This document shows, in pieces, positions 18,060 through 27,092 of a stretch of 64,000 nucleotides of DNA. Positions within the stretch are counted from its first letter, which is position 1. Every line of letters starts with the position of its first letter. The stretch is from Bradyrhizobium sp. CER78. GTDB taxonomy: Bacteria; Pseudomonadota; Alphaproteobacteria; Rhizobiales; Xanthobacteraceae. The stretch is from contig NZ_JARVWP010000010.1 of the NCBI RefSeq assembly GCF_029846235.1, positions 208,388 to 272,387 of the forward strand, read 5' to 3'. Both the position numbers and the translations under genes were made by a program. The notes beneath the pieces were generated by a model, which did no database searches, was not told where the DNA came from, and saw nothing but the letters and a program-made list of their open reading frames with translations.

Positions 18060-18957
18060 TGAAATCCTATTGGCGACCTGCGCAACTGCAACCACAGAAG
18101 CGCAGCTGTTTCAAAGCAATCAGGCGACGCCCGCCGGCGAGTACACGTTCGGAATTGAGGGGCCGGCCGTTGATCGCGACGGCAACCTGTTTGTCGTCAA
18201 TATTGGCAAGCCCGGCACGATCGGCAAGCTCGTCATGGGCGCCGCCCGGTCGGAGAAGTTCATCGATTTGCCCGAAGGCAGCGTCGGAAACGCAATCCGT
18301 TTCGATCGTGATGGCACGATGTTCATTGCCGACTACAAGAAGCACAACATCTTTGTCATCAGGAAGGGCAGCCTCGAGCCGGAGGTCTGGTTTCACTCGG
18401 ACAAGATGAACCAGCCCAACGACATCACCATTGCAAGCGACGGTACGATCTACGCCAGCGACCCGAATTGGAAAGGGCGCAGCGGCCAGATATGGCGCAT
18501 TGCGCGAGCCGCCGATGGATCATCGGAGGGCGAGGTAATGACCGCGCCCCGCGCCATGGGTACCACTAACGGCATTGACCTCAGTCCCGATGGAAAACGG
18601 CTCTACGTGAGCGAGTCCAATTCCGGCCAAATCTGGTCTTACGCGGTCGGGAAGGACGGCCTGACCGATGCGGAACTAATCAAGACATTCGAGCCCGACA
18701 CGGTTGATGGCCTCCGCACGGATGTCGCCGGCAAGATCTTCGTCGCCCGCATTTTGAAAGGTACGATCGCCATCCTGATGCCGAATGGCTCGGTCGAAAG
18801 GCAAGTTGGCCTCGGCGGCAAGGAGCCGACCAACCTCGCGTTCGGCGGCAGCGACGGCAAGACCGTCTTTGTCACCCAACGCCAAGGTGGCTACATCGAA
18901 ACGTTCCGCACCGATCAGGAGGGCCGTGAGCACTGCCTTCAGCACGGCCGTTGTTAG
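17998..18957 (+). CDS. Exported SMP-30/gluconolactonase-like beta-propeller
   Basis: The frame opens at ATG 17998, inside the preceding gene. A second ATG at 18019 also gives a hydrophobic leader, so the true start is uncertain. An LLATC sequence in the leader is lipobox-like but has an atypical Thr before the Cys. The body contains repeated blade motifs (VDRDGNLFVVNIGKPG, FDRDGTMFIADYK, SPDGKRLYVSESNSGQIW) of the SMP-30/strictosidine-synthase propeller class. Following a sugar dehydrogenase, a periplasmic lactonase role is likely. Confidence 0.8.
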   Translation: MANAATAMAITSRAIFWCLCSEILLATCATATTEAQLFQSNQATPAGEYTFGIEGPAVDRDGNLFVVNIGKPGTIGKLVMGAARSEKFIDLPEGSVGNAIRFDRDGTMFIADYKKHNIFVIRKGSLEPEVWFHSDKMNQPNDITIASDGTIYASDPNWKGRSGQIWRIARAADGSSEGEVMTAPRAMGTTNGIDLSPDGKRLYVSESNSGQIWSYAVGKDGLTDAELIKTFEPDTVDGLRTDVAGKIFVARILKGTIAILMPNGSVERQVGLGGKEPTNLAFGGSDGKTVFVTQRQGGYIETFRTDQEGREHCLQHGRC

Positions 18958-19155
18958 CCGTGAACAGGTGCCGTCCTTGGACAGATCCAGAGAGGGGGGA
19001 GGCGAAATGTATCCAATCTATCCAGGTGGGCTCCATGCAGCTGGTAGGTGCACGGATACGGTCACATTTTGATCGTGGTGCTTATTGAATAACAGTATGT
19101 AATTTATAACCTTCTTCGGGTGATGGCCGCGCCGCGAGAACTTGCCATCGATTGT

Positions 19156-19184
19156 TTGGATACCAAGATTGACTTTTGGATACA
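19156..19184. promoter_or_regulatory. Tandem candidate operators for the GntR regulator
   Basis: TTGGATACCAA (19156-19166, palindromic as TTGG-ATA-CCAA) is followed exactly 20 bases later by TTGGATACA (19176-19184). The spacing is about two helical turns. Symmetrical TTGG...CCAA cores resemble sites of FCD-type GntR regulators of sugar-acid catabolism, and such a regulator is encoded at 26199 in this cluster. The sites lie about 50 bases before the permease start, near the expected promoter. Confidence 0.45.
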
Positions 19185-19231
19185 TTTTGATCAACTTCCT
19201 CCCATAACAAAACCAACCTTGGGAGGACCCG

Positions 19232-20218
19232 GTGACCGGCAGTTCGGGCGCGCGCGGGCCGAAATTGACGCAGACGACGGCCGTGCTGGCGATGTGCGCG
19301 GTCCTCATCGCCGTTTTCTCGATCTTCCTGAACGGCTTCCTCACTCTCGGCAATTTGTTCGCGCTGGCGCGCAACATCTCCATTCTCGGCATCCTCGCGC
19401 TCGGCATGGCAGTCGTTGTGATCGGGCGTGGACTCGATCTGTCGCAAGTTGCCTCCTTCGCCGCTTCGACTGCGATCGCGATCATTCTGATGAATTCCGG
19501 TTACGCGACGCCGGTCGCACTCTTGATCGGTTTCGTGATGGCGATCGCTATCGGTGTCCTGAATGGGTTTCTGATCTCGGTGGTCGAGATGCCGCCGCTG
19601 CTCACGACTCTGGCGTCGAGCCTTGCGGTGCTTGGGATCGTCCGCACCACCGCGGTGCAGCACTACGTCGTCTATCTTTCCAGAGGGCATGACGAATTTT
19701 TGCGGCTCGGCGGAAACATCTGGGGCGGCGTCCCGATCTCGATCCTGATCTTCGCGGCTACCGCGGTCGTCGTGCATCTGTTCCTGTCGCGCACCGTGAT
19801 CGGATGCTTCGTCTATGCTCACGGCGACAATCCAGACGCCGCGCGCCAGACCGGTCTGCCGACCCGTCCGCTGACCATGATCGAATACGCGCTGTGCGCT
19901 GCGATCGGCTATATCGGCGGTGTCGTGATGGTCGCGCAGACGGCGCTGATGCATCTCCAGGTCGCGGAATCGACCATCATTTTCGACGTCATCATGGTGG
20001 TCGTGCTCGGCGGAGTCAGTCTCGTCGGCGGCCGCGGCAACGTGATGAGCGTCATCGCCGGAACGCTGCTGATCGGCGTGCTGCTGAACGGCATGACCAT
20101 CATGGATATGGACGTGCAGACCCAGAACATCGTCAAGGGAATCGTGTTGCTGATCGCGATCCTGCTCGATTCCCGGCTGCATCCGCGCGACGAGGAGACG
20201 TCGAAGCAGGGCGACTAA
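19232..20218 (+). CDS. Ribose-type sugar ABC permease (RbsC family)
   Basis: The GTG at 19232 has a GGGAGGA site seven bases upstream. The 328-aa protein is strongly hydrophobic, with the RbsC-type NISILGILALGMAVVVIGRGLDLS segment and GGVSLVGGRGNV near the C-terminus. It is the first gene of the second transporter block and is followed by a binding protein and a second permease, so the channel is probably a heterodimer. Confidence 0.92.
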   Translation: MTGSSGARGPKLTQTTAVLAMCAVLIAVFSIFLNGFLTLGNLFALARNISILGILALGMAVVVIGRGLDLSQVASFAASTAIAIILMNSGYATPVALLIGFVMAIAIGVLNGFLISVVEMPPLLTTLASSLAVLGIVRTTAVQHYVVYLSRGHDEFLRLGGNIWGGVPISILIFAATAVVVHLFLSRTVIGCFVYAHGDNPDAARQTGLPTRPLTMIEYALCAAIGYIGGVVMVAQTALMHLQVAESTIIFDVIMVVVLGGVSLVGGRGNVMSVIAGTLLIGVLLNGMTIMDMDVQTQNIVKGIVLLIAILLDSRLHPRDEETSKQGD

Positions 20219-20274
20219 AGCTCTGCATCATCAACGGGCCGCAATAATCGGCCGATAAAACGGGAGGAAGAAAC

Positions 20275-21297
20275 ATGACGAGAGCAGTGCACAGAAGGGT
20301 GTTCGCCGGCATCGGGCTGGCGGCGTCGGTGGTTATCGCCGCGCTGGTGGCGGCGCCATCGCAAGCGGCCGGACCACGCGACCAGTTGCGTGAGAAGTTC
20401 GACAAGGCGCTCAAGGGAAAAACGGTTGCCTGGTCGCCCGTCTGGATGGGCGTTCTGGAATCCGAATGGACGCGCGTGATGAAGGATCGCTTCGACGATT
20501 ACGGCATCAAGCTCATTACGCGCGACGCCAACATGAAGTCCGACATCCAGCTGCAAACCGTCAGCGACTACATCAACGAAAAGCCCGACGTGCTCGTGGT
20601 CCAAAATCCGAACGTCACGCTGCTCGCCAAGGAGCTCAAGCGTGCTATGGACGCCGGCATCTATGTCGTGCAGGTCAACATGGCGTCGAACACCCTGAGC
20701 GACGCCTATGTTGGCGTCGATGCCAAGGATCTCGGCACCAAGATCGCGCGCGAAGTGATCAACCAGTGCGGCGGTGGCAAGGGCTCGGGTGAAATCGCGA
20801 TCCTTGAGGGCGAGGCGACCGCGGCCTATTCGCTCGACATGAAAAACGGCGCCATGGAGGTGTTCAAGACCGATCCATCGATCAAGGTCGTGTCGTCGCA
20901 GCCGACAAGCTGGGACGCCAACAAGGCCGGCGATATCACGACAACCGTGTTGCAGCAGCATCCCAAGCTGTGCGGGATTCTCAGCGTGTGGGGGCCGCAG
21001 ACTGCGGGCGCGGCGCAGGCGATCAAGGCGGCGAACATGGGCGACAAGGTAAAGGTGTTCGTCGCCAGCGACGGGCAGCCCGCGGATTGCGATCTGCTGG
21101 AGCAGGGCGCGTTCTCCGCAAATCTGTCGTATCGCGCAGACGTGCAGGGGCAGACCATAGCAGACGCGGTGATCGCGCTCTTGCAGAGCGGCGACAAGCC
21201 GGGCGCGAAGAACGTGGCCTATTACACGACCCCCGCCTGGGTGAAGTCGAAGGACGATCGGATGTACTGCTTCAGCATCCCGAAGGACGCGAAGTAA
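20275..21297 (+). CDS. Sugar ABC substrate-binding protein (ribose/Peripla_BP_4 type)
   Basis: This 340-aa protein has a Sec signal ending PSQA and a GGGAGGA ribosome site. The mature part has the Peripla_BP_4 layout, with YINEKPDVLVVQNPN and VFVASDGQPADCDLLEQGAFSA as ligand-facing loops. Two cysteines (near 'QCGGG' and 'KLCGI') are unusual for such proteins and could form a disulfide. It is the receptor for the permeases on either side. A sugar, sugar acid or lactone is expected. Confidence 0.92.
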   Translation: MTRAVHRRVFAGIGLAASVVIAALVAAPSQAAGPRDQLREKFDKALKGKTVAWSPVWMGVLESEWTRVMKDRFDDYGIKLITRDANMKSDIQLQTVSDYINEKPDVLVVQNPNVTLLAKELKRAMDAGIYVVQVNMASNTLSDAYVGVDAKDLGTKIAREVINQCGGGKGSGEIAILEGEATAAYSLDMKNGAMEVFKTDPSIKVVSSQPTSWDANKAGDITTTVLQQHPKLCGILSVWGPQTAGAAQAIKAANMGDKVKVFVASDGQPADCDLLEQGAFSANLSYRADVQGQTIADAVIALLQSGDKPGAKNVAYYTTPAWVKSKDDRMYCFSIPKDAK

Positions 21298-21411
21298 ATC
21301 GTTCCGGCGCCCGCGCCCATTGCGGCGCGGGCAGGCTGGAGTGCCGATCCCATTCCCTGCGTCGTCCCCGCTGTTCGGCTGCCTCCGCGCCGAACCCGCC
21401 GGAGTCTGTTG

Positions 21412-23523
21412 ATGAAAAGCCTGCAACGAGCCTGGCATCGCCATTCGCCCCAGTTGTTCCTGGGCGAGCTGCTTGAGAAGCGGTGGATGGAGCCGATCAT
21501 TCCATTCACGCTCACGATCGCGGTGTTCCTGGCCTTCGCGGTGATGATCCCACGTTACCTGACAGCGGGCAGCCTTCAGGAGCTGATGCGGAATTTCGCT
21601 GAGCAGGGGATGGTCGCCGTCGCGATGGCCTTCTCCGTGCTGTCGGGCGGCATCGACCTGTCGGTCGGCGCGGTATTCGCGATGTCGAACTTCCTTGCGC
21701 TCTATCTCTATCTCATTGTCGGGCTGCCGCTGCCGGTGACGATCGTGCTGGTCATCCTGTTCGGCGCGGCGATGGGCGCGATCAACGGCGGCCTGATCGC
21801 TTACGGCAAGACCCGGCCATTCCTCACAACCCTGGTCGTCCTCATCATCGTCCGCGCGGCCTACAACAAGGTGACGGTCGCGTTCACGAACGAGCTCGCA
21901 AGCATCGATAGCGGGTCCAGCACGTGGGATTTCATGGGATCCGGCAGAGTGCTCGGCATTCCCGTCAACATGCTGGTGTTGATGTTCCTTGCCGTCGGCA
22001 CGCATTTCTTTCTCACTCGTGTCAAGCCCGGCGTCCATATCATGGCGGTCGGGTCGAGCCGGAAGGCGGCCCGGCATGCCGGCGTCAACGTCAAGCGCGT
22101 GCTGTTCTCGGCCTATGTGATGTCAGGATCGGTCGCGGCGCTGGCGGGCATCCTCTATGCCGCGCGCCAGAGCAGCTCGGGTACGGACACCGGCGTCGGC
22201 TGGGAGATCAATGCGCTGGCTGCGGTGGTTCTCGGCGGCATCAGCCTTGCCGGCGGCCGCGGTACCATCGCGCGCGCCGTCATGGGCGCGGCGATTATCT
22301 TCATGCTCACCAGCGGCATGGTGCGGCTCGGCATCTCCGGCAACCTGACGACCGCCATCATCGGCATCATCCTGCTGCTCGCGGTGGGTTTCAACGTGAA
22401 GTGGGTCAAGAACAAGGGCAAGGTGCTGCAGAAGGTCTATGTCACCCCAAGCTGGGTTGACTTCGAGCCGCCGCCGTCGGTCGAGCGCGGCAGCGGAACG
22501 CCGTTCGCGGAGAATGACCGGCTGAAGAACGCTGAAGCGATTGCGCTCAATATGATCGAGGGCCCCGAGGACGTCATCCTTGACCGCAAGGACAACCTCT
22601 ACACCGTCAACCGCAACGGTTCGATCATCCGCTTCCTCGCGCCCGACTACGCCGTACGCGAGGAATTCGCGCGCATCGGCGGCCGGCCGCTCGGGCTGGC
22701 ATTCGATCGAGATCAGAACCTCCTTGTCTGCATCGCCGGCATGGGCGTGTACGGCGTGAAGCCCGATCGTTCGGTCTTCAAGGTCACGGATCGCACGACG
22801 CGCACGCGCACACGCCTCAAGGACGACTCCCGGCTCTATCTGGCTGACGATCTCGACGTCGCACCCGACGGCAATATCTACTTCAGCGAGGCCTCGACAC
22901 GCTACGAACTGACCGACTGGGCGCTCGACGGATTTGAGGGGCGCGGCAATGGCCGGCTGATTTGCCACGATCCAAAAACCGGCATCACCAGGACTGTCCT
23001 CAAGAACCTGACGTTCCCCAACGGCATCTGCATTTCGCATGACGGGCAGTCGGTGCTGTGGGCGAGCACCTGGCTGTGCCAGATCAACCGTTACTGGATT
23101 GCCGGACCGAAGGCGGGCACCAGCGAAGTCCTGATCGACAACCTTCCAGGCTATTGCGACAACATCAATCGTGCATCCGATGGCAAGTACTGGCTCGCCT
23201 TCGTCGGCCTGCGTACGCCGGTCTATGACCTTGCCATGCGCAACCCTGTTTTCCGTACCCGCATGGTCAAGCAGATCCCCCCGGATGAATGGCTGTGCCC
23301 TGGCATCAACTACGGCTGCGTGGTCAAGTTCGACGACAATGGCGTGGTGACGGAATCGCTCTGGGATCCGGGCGGGCTCTCGCATCCGACCATCACCTCG
23401 GTCCGCGAGCACAAGGGCCATCTCTATATCGGCGGTCTCGAGAACAACCGCATCGGCCGTATCCGCCTTGAGGGCGCCGACCCCAACTGGGAAGCGCACG
23501 TGTCCTATTGGGGAAGGGCCTGA
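21412..23523 (+). CDS. Fusion protein: ribose-type ABC permease plus SMP-30/strictosidine-synthase-like beta-propeller
   Basis: One uninterrupted 703-codon frame starts at ATG 21412 with GGAG upstream. Residues of about 1-345 are a complete RbsC-like permease (SVLSGGIDLSVGAVFAMSN, GGISLAGGRGTIARAVMG). After a 30-residue linker, about 376-703 form a strictosidine-synthase/SMP-30-type propeller (IEGPEDVILDRKDNLYTVN, LYLADDLDVAPDGNIYFSE, NGICISHDGQSVLWASTW). The gene is about twice the length of a normal permease. The propeller's side of the membrane depends on segment count and is uncertain. A separate propeller gene follows three bases later. Confidence 0.88.
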   Translation: MKSLQRAWHRHSPQLFLGELLEKRWMEPIIPFTLTIAVFLAFAVMIPRYLTAGSLQELMRNFAEQGMVAVAMAFSVLSGGIDLSVGAVFAMSNFLALYLYLIVGLPLPVTIVLVILFGAAMGAINGGLIAYGKTRPFLTTLVVLIIVRAAYNKVTVAFTNELASIDSGSSTWDFMGSGRVLGIPVNMLVLMFLAVGTHFFLTRVKPGVHIMAVGSSRKAARHAGVNVKRVLFSAYVMSGSVAALAGILYAARQSSSGTDTGVGWEINALAAVVLGGISLAGGRGTIARAVMGAAIIFMLTSGMVRLGISGNLTTAIIGIILLLAVGFNVKWVKNKGKVLQKVYVTPSWVDFEPPPSVERGSGTPFAENDRLKNAEAIALNMIEGPEDVILDRKDNLYTVNRNGSIIRFLAPDYAVREEFARIGGRPLGLAFDRDQNLLVCIAGMGVYGVKPDRSVFKVTDRTTRTRTRLKDDSRLYLADDLDVAPDGNIYFSEASTRYELTDWALDGFEGRGNGRLICHDPKTGITRTVLKNLTFPNGICISHDGQSVLWASTWLCQINRYWIAGPKAGTSEVLIDNLPGYCDNINRASDGKYWLAFVGLRTPVYDLAMRNPVFRTRMVKQIPPDEWLCPGINYGCVVKFDDNGVVTESLWDPGGLSHPTITSVREHKGHLYIGGLENNRIGRIRLEGADPNWEAHVSYWGRA

Positions 23524-23526
23524 GCC

Positions 23527-24645
23527 ATGTCTCTGCTTGGCGATATCGTCGATCGCGTGCTGTTTCCGAACCGGGAGCTTCATGTCATTCCGGTGCTCGA
23601 CGGGGCGTTCTCTCCGAACCAGCGGCTCGATCACGCCCGCCAACTCGGCGATGAGATCGAGCGGCCGGATGACATCGCGCTTGGGCAGGATGGCGCGCTC
23701 TACGTCTCGACCGGCAACAGCATCCTGCGTTGCACGGGAGCCGATTTCAGCACGCGCGCCGTGTTCGTGACGCTTGACGGTCTCGTCGGCGGGCTCGCTT
23801 CCGCGCCGGATGGCAGGCTGCTGGCTTGCGTCTCTGGCGCGGGTTTGGTGGCGCTTTCACCAGCAGGCCGAATCGTCGCGAAACTCGAAAGCGTCGGCGG
23901 TGAGAAGATTGCCTGTCCATTGTCGGTCACGGTTGCCCCGGACGGGGCAATCTATCTGACTGATGGTTCGCGCACCAACCGGCCTGAAGACTGGTTGACC
24001 GATCTGATGCAGAACCGCGCCCCCTCGGGCCGTCTCATCGCTTGCGATGCCTCGCTCGGTCGAGCGAGCGTGCGCGCAGACAAGCTTGCTTGGCCGCTCG
24101 GCTTGGCCGTTTCCAGCGACGGCAACGAGGTGTGGGTCGCCGAGTCCTGGGCGCATCGTCTGACCGCCTTTTCACGCTCCGGCGGCGATAAGCGCGCGAT
24201 CGTCAAGAACTATACCGGTTATCCGGCGCGTCTCGGGCCGGGCGCGAACGGGGAGATCTGGATGGCTTTCCTCGCGCTGCGCACGCAGCTGACCGAATTC
24301 GTCCTGCGCGAACGGGCATTCTGCGAAGAGATGATGCGGACGGTACCATCAGAGCTTTGGATCGGCCCGGCGCTGGACGGCCGCCTCAACCCGCGCGAGC
24401 CGACCCAGATCGGCCGCATCAAGAAGCTTGGCATTCAGAAGCCATGGGCACCGCCGCGCTCGTATGGTCTCGTTGCGCGGCTGAATGCAAAGGGCATGGC
24501 GACGGAGACGTTACACAGCCGCGTCGATGGTCGGGTCCACGGAATAACCGCCGTCCGAGCACTGGGCTCCCGTGTGCTGGCGGTGTCCAAGGGACGCGAT
24601 TGCCTCGTTGAACTGCCGCGCAGCCGCGGCGCAGAAGAAGGATGA
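23527..24645 (+). CDS. SMP-30/strictosidine-synthase-like beta-propeller
   Basis: This 372-aa protein has no evident signal peptide. It carries propeller motifs (IERPDDIALGQDGALYVS, PLSVTVAPDGAIYLTDGS, GLAVSSDGNEVWVAESW) and is clearly related to the propeller half of the preceding fusion, so one probably arose by duplication. It begins three bases after that gene and overlaps the ATPase start by ATGA. A cytoplasmic lactonase or related hydrolase acting on the imported compound is the likely role, but catalytic residues cannot be assigned by eye. Confidence 0.82.
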   Translation: MSLLGDIVDRVLFPNRELHVIPVLDGAFSPNQRLDHARQLGDEIERPDDIALGQDGALYVSTGNSILRCTGADFSTRAVFVTLDGLVGGLASAPDGRLLACVSGAGLVALSPAGRIVAKLESVGGEKIACPLSVTVAPDGAIYLTDGSRTNRPEDWLTDLMQNRAPSGRLIACDASLGRASVRADKLAWPLGLAVSSDGNEVWVAESWAHRLTAFSRSGGDKRAIVKNYTGYPARLGPGANGEIWMAFLALRTQLTEFVLRERAFCEEMMRTVPSELWIGPALDGRLNPREPTQIGRIKKLGIQKPWAPPRSYGLVARLNAKGMATETLHSRVDGRVHGITAVRALGSRVLAVSKGRDCLVELPRSRGAEEG

Positions 24646-26183
24646 GCGCCATGGCGGCGGAACAACAGGCAGGAACCCCGCTGCTCCAGCTTGTCAATGG
24701 CAGCAAGGTCTATGGTGGTCTGCATGCGATCGATGGCGTCAATTTCGATCTGCGACCGGGTGAAATCCACGCGCTGCTGGGCGAGAACGGGGCAGGAAAG
24801 TCGACGCTCTGCAAGGCGATCGCAGGCGCAATCGTGCTGACTTCCGGGGACTATATGATCCAAGGTCGCAAGGTCTCGTTCGCCTCGCCAAAGGAGGCGC
24901 TCGAGGGTGGCGTCGCGATGGTCTACCAGGAGTCCAGTCTGGTGCCGTCGATGACGGTGGCGCAGAACCTCGAACTCGGCATGGAGAAGTGGGTCACGGT
25001 TTACAGCAAGATCAACATCGCAGCGACCCAGTCGCTGCAATCGATGAACTTCAACGTCGACCCGTTGGTGCTTGTCGAGAACCTCGGAACGGCCAAGCGG
25101 CAGATGGTCGAGATCGTGCGCGCAGTGCGCCACAATGCCCGGATCTTCATCTTCGATGAACCGACTGCGTCGCTGACGCCCGAAGAGACGCAGCATCTGT
25201 TTCATCTTCTCAACACCCTGAAAGAGAAGGGGGCCGGAATCATCTTTATCTCGCACGCATTGGAAGAGGCGCTCAACATCGCCGATCGCATCACCGTGCT
25301 CCGGGACGGCAAGCTGGTCGCCACAATGCCCGCGAAGGACGTTACGCGTGACGCCCTGGTGCGGATGATGGTTGGCCGCGAGGAGACGGCGGCGCAGTAC
25401 GCGACCCACGGCGCCGATCCGGACGCCCCAAAACCCCATGCGCCGCGCGGCGAGAAGGTGCTTTCGGTCGAGAACGTGACGATGGGGAGCATCGTCAAGA
25501 ACATGTCTTTTTCGGTGTTCAACGGAGAGGTCGTCGGCATTTTCGGCCTGGTCGGCGCCGGGCGATCCGAGATCGCGCAGATCGTCAGCGGCGCGCGCAA
25601 ACGTAATTTCCTGCGCGGCGGGATGATCTATTTGCGGGACAAGCCGGTTCGCTATCGGGTGCCGCGGCAGGCGGTGCGCGACGGAATCGCCTATATCACC
25701 GAGGATCGAAAGGTCGACGGTTTCTTCGAAACGATGACGGTAGATCAGAATATCTATCTTGGTTATCTGTCGTCGCCGCGTATCAAGCGATTCCTTTACT
25801 CTACACGCGAGATGAAACGGATTGCCGACCAATGGATCTCGGCGCTCTCGATCTCGGCGTTGAAGCGAACGCTGAAGATCGTGGAATATTCCGGCGGCAA
25901 TCAGCAGAAGGTCGTGGTGGGAAAATCTCTGGCGCAGAAACCGACGGTGGTCATCTTCGACGAGCCGACGCGAGGGGTGGACGTCAGCGCCATTCCGCAG
26001 ATCCACCAGGCAATTCGCAAGCTGGCGGGCGAGAACAAGGCAGTCGTTGTAATCTCCTCCTATCTGCCGGAGATTCTGGCGATCTCGGATCGGATTCTGG
26101 TCGCGCGCGGTGGGCGTATTGTTGAAGAAATGGCACGAGCCGATGCGACCGAAGACAAGATCATGTATGCGGCCATTCATTGA
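24642..26183 (+). CDS. Sugar ABC ATP-binding protein with two ATPase domains (RbsA/MglA family)
   Basis: This 513-aa tandem ATPase has a first domain with Walker A GENGAGKST, a TAKRQMVEIVRAV segment in the signature position and Walker B FIFDEPTASLTPEE. The second domain has the degenerate Walker A GLVGAGRSE normal for this family and the strong signature YSGGNQQKVVVGKSLA. It overlaps the propeller gene by four bases and completes the importer formed with the two permeases and the binding protein. Confidence 0.94.
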   Translation: MSAMAAEQQAGTPLLQLVNGSKVYGGLHAIDGVNFDLRPGEIHALLGENGAGKSTLCKAIAGAIVLTSGDYMIQGRKVSFASPKEALEGGVAMVYQESSLVPSMTVAQNLELGMEKWVTVYSKINIAATQSLQSMNFNVDPLVLVENLGTAKRQMVEIVRAVRHNARIFIFDEPTASLTPEETQHLFHLLNTLKEKGAGIIFISHALEEALNIADRITVLRDGKLVATMPAKDVTRDALVRMMVGREETAAQYATHGADPDAPKPHAPRGEKVLSVENVTMGSIVKNMSFSVFNGEVVGIFGLVGAGRSEIAQIVSGARKRNFLRGGMIYLRDKPVRYRVPRQAVRDGIAYITEDRKVDGFFETMTVDQNIYLGYLSSPRIKRFLYSTREMKRIADQWISALSISALKRTLKIVEYSGGNQQKVVVGKSLAQKPTVVIFDEPTRGVDVSAIPQIHQAIRKLAGENKAVVVISSYLPEILAISDRILVARGGRIVEEMARADATEDKIMYAAIH

Positions 26184-26198
26184 TAAGGAGGGCCTTTC

Positions 26199-26990
26199 GT
26201 GAGTGCCTATCAGCGACCTCCCCATTGGAAGGATGCGGCGCGCGACGCCAATGAAGATGATGCGGATGGCGGTCGGCTGATGAGCGAGCGGATCGCAAGT
26301 GAGATCCGCAGCGCGGTGTTGAGCGGCGAGATGCGGCCGGGCACCCGCATCCGGCAGGAACTTCTCGCGGCGCATTTTGGAGCAAGCCGCATTCCCGTGC
26401 GCGAGGCGCTGAAGCAGCTCGAGAACGAGGGGCTGGTGGTGATGGCGCCGAACCGTGGCGCCTGGATTGCGGATGTCGATTCGGAGGAATCGATCGAGAT
26501 CTACAAGATCCGCGAAGCGGTCGAACCGCTTGCCATCGGCGAAAGCGTTCCGAACCTGACCGACGAGGACATTGAGACGCTCGACCGTATCGTACGCGAG
26601 CTCGAGCAGGTGACGACGCTCGAGGAATACATCCAGTTAGACCGGGAGTTTCATCTACGGACCTATTCGCGCGCGCGGATGCCGCAACTGCTGGCGATGG
26701 TCGAGCGCTTCTGGAATAGTACGCAGCACTTCCGGCGGCAATTCGTCAGCGAGACCTATGCCAAGGACGGGTTTCCGTTCTCTGATCCCCAGCACGTCCT
26801 GATCATGGATGCGATCCGGGCGCGCGATGTCGATGCCGCGCAGGTGCTGGTGCGTCTCCACATTCGGCGGACGCGCGTGGTCATCCAGGCCAAAGAGAGC
26901 GGGGCGGCGCAACCGCCCCTTGCGAACCGCGCCGCATTGCGGCACGCGCGTCTCGGCTCGGTCTATCGCGGAAAAAGGTCCAATGACTAG
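26199..26990 (+). CDS. GntR-family regulator, FCD (FadR) subfamily
   Basis: The GTG at 26199 is preceded by AAGGAGG. Residues of about 28-90 are the GntR winged helix (SGEMRPGTRIRQELLAAHFG, RIPVREALKQLENEGLV). The rest is an all-helical FCD ligand domain with Asp/His metal-site residues (DREFHLRTY, DPQHVLIMDAI). It sits 15 bases after the sugar ATPase in the same operon. It probably controls this island in response to a sugar acid or related metabolite, perhaps through the repeats at 19156-19184. Confidence 0.9.
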   Translation: MSAYQRPPHWKDAARDANEDDADGGRLMSERIASEIRSAVLSGEMRPGTRIRQELLAAHFGASRIPVREALKQLENEGLVVMAPNRGAWIADVDSEESIEIYKIREAVEPLAIGESVPNLTDEDIETLDRIVRELEQVTTLEEYIQLDREFHLRTYSRARMPQLLAMVERFWNSTQHFRRQFVSETYAKDGFPFSDPQHVLIMDAIRARDVDAAQVLVRLHIRRTRVVIQAKESGAAQPPLANRAALRHARLGSVYRGKRSND

Positions 26991-27092
26991 GTTCAGGAAT
27001 GCCGACGTTGTCGGCGGCAGGACAATGATGGCTGCCGGCATTCATAACCGCAGGGTCGGACACGGCGGGCGCTGTCACGACGGCGGCAGGTC

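Noticed and set aside
16386..18095. 569-aa minus-strand frame opposite the dehydrogenase gene
   Set aside because: The plus strand has a signal peptide, propeller motifs and CVGCH; the minus frame has none.
20215..22077. 620-aa minus-strand frame opposite the binding protein and permease
   Set aside because: Antisense of two real genes; charged and His-rich, with no domain.
24435..26375. 646-aa minus-strand frame opposite the sugar ATPase
   Set aside because: The coding strand carries full ABC motifs, and the frame spans three real genes.
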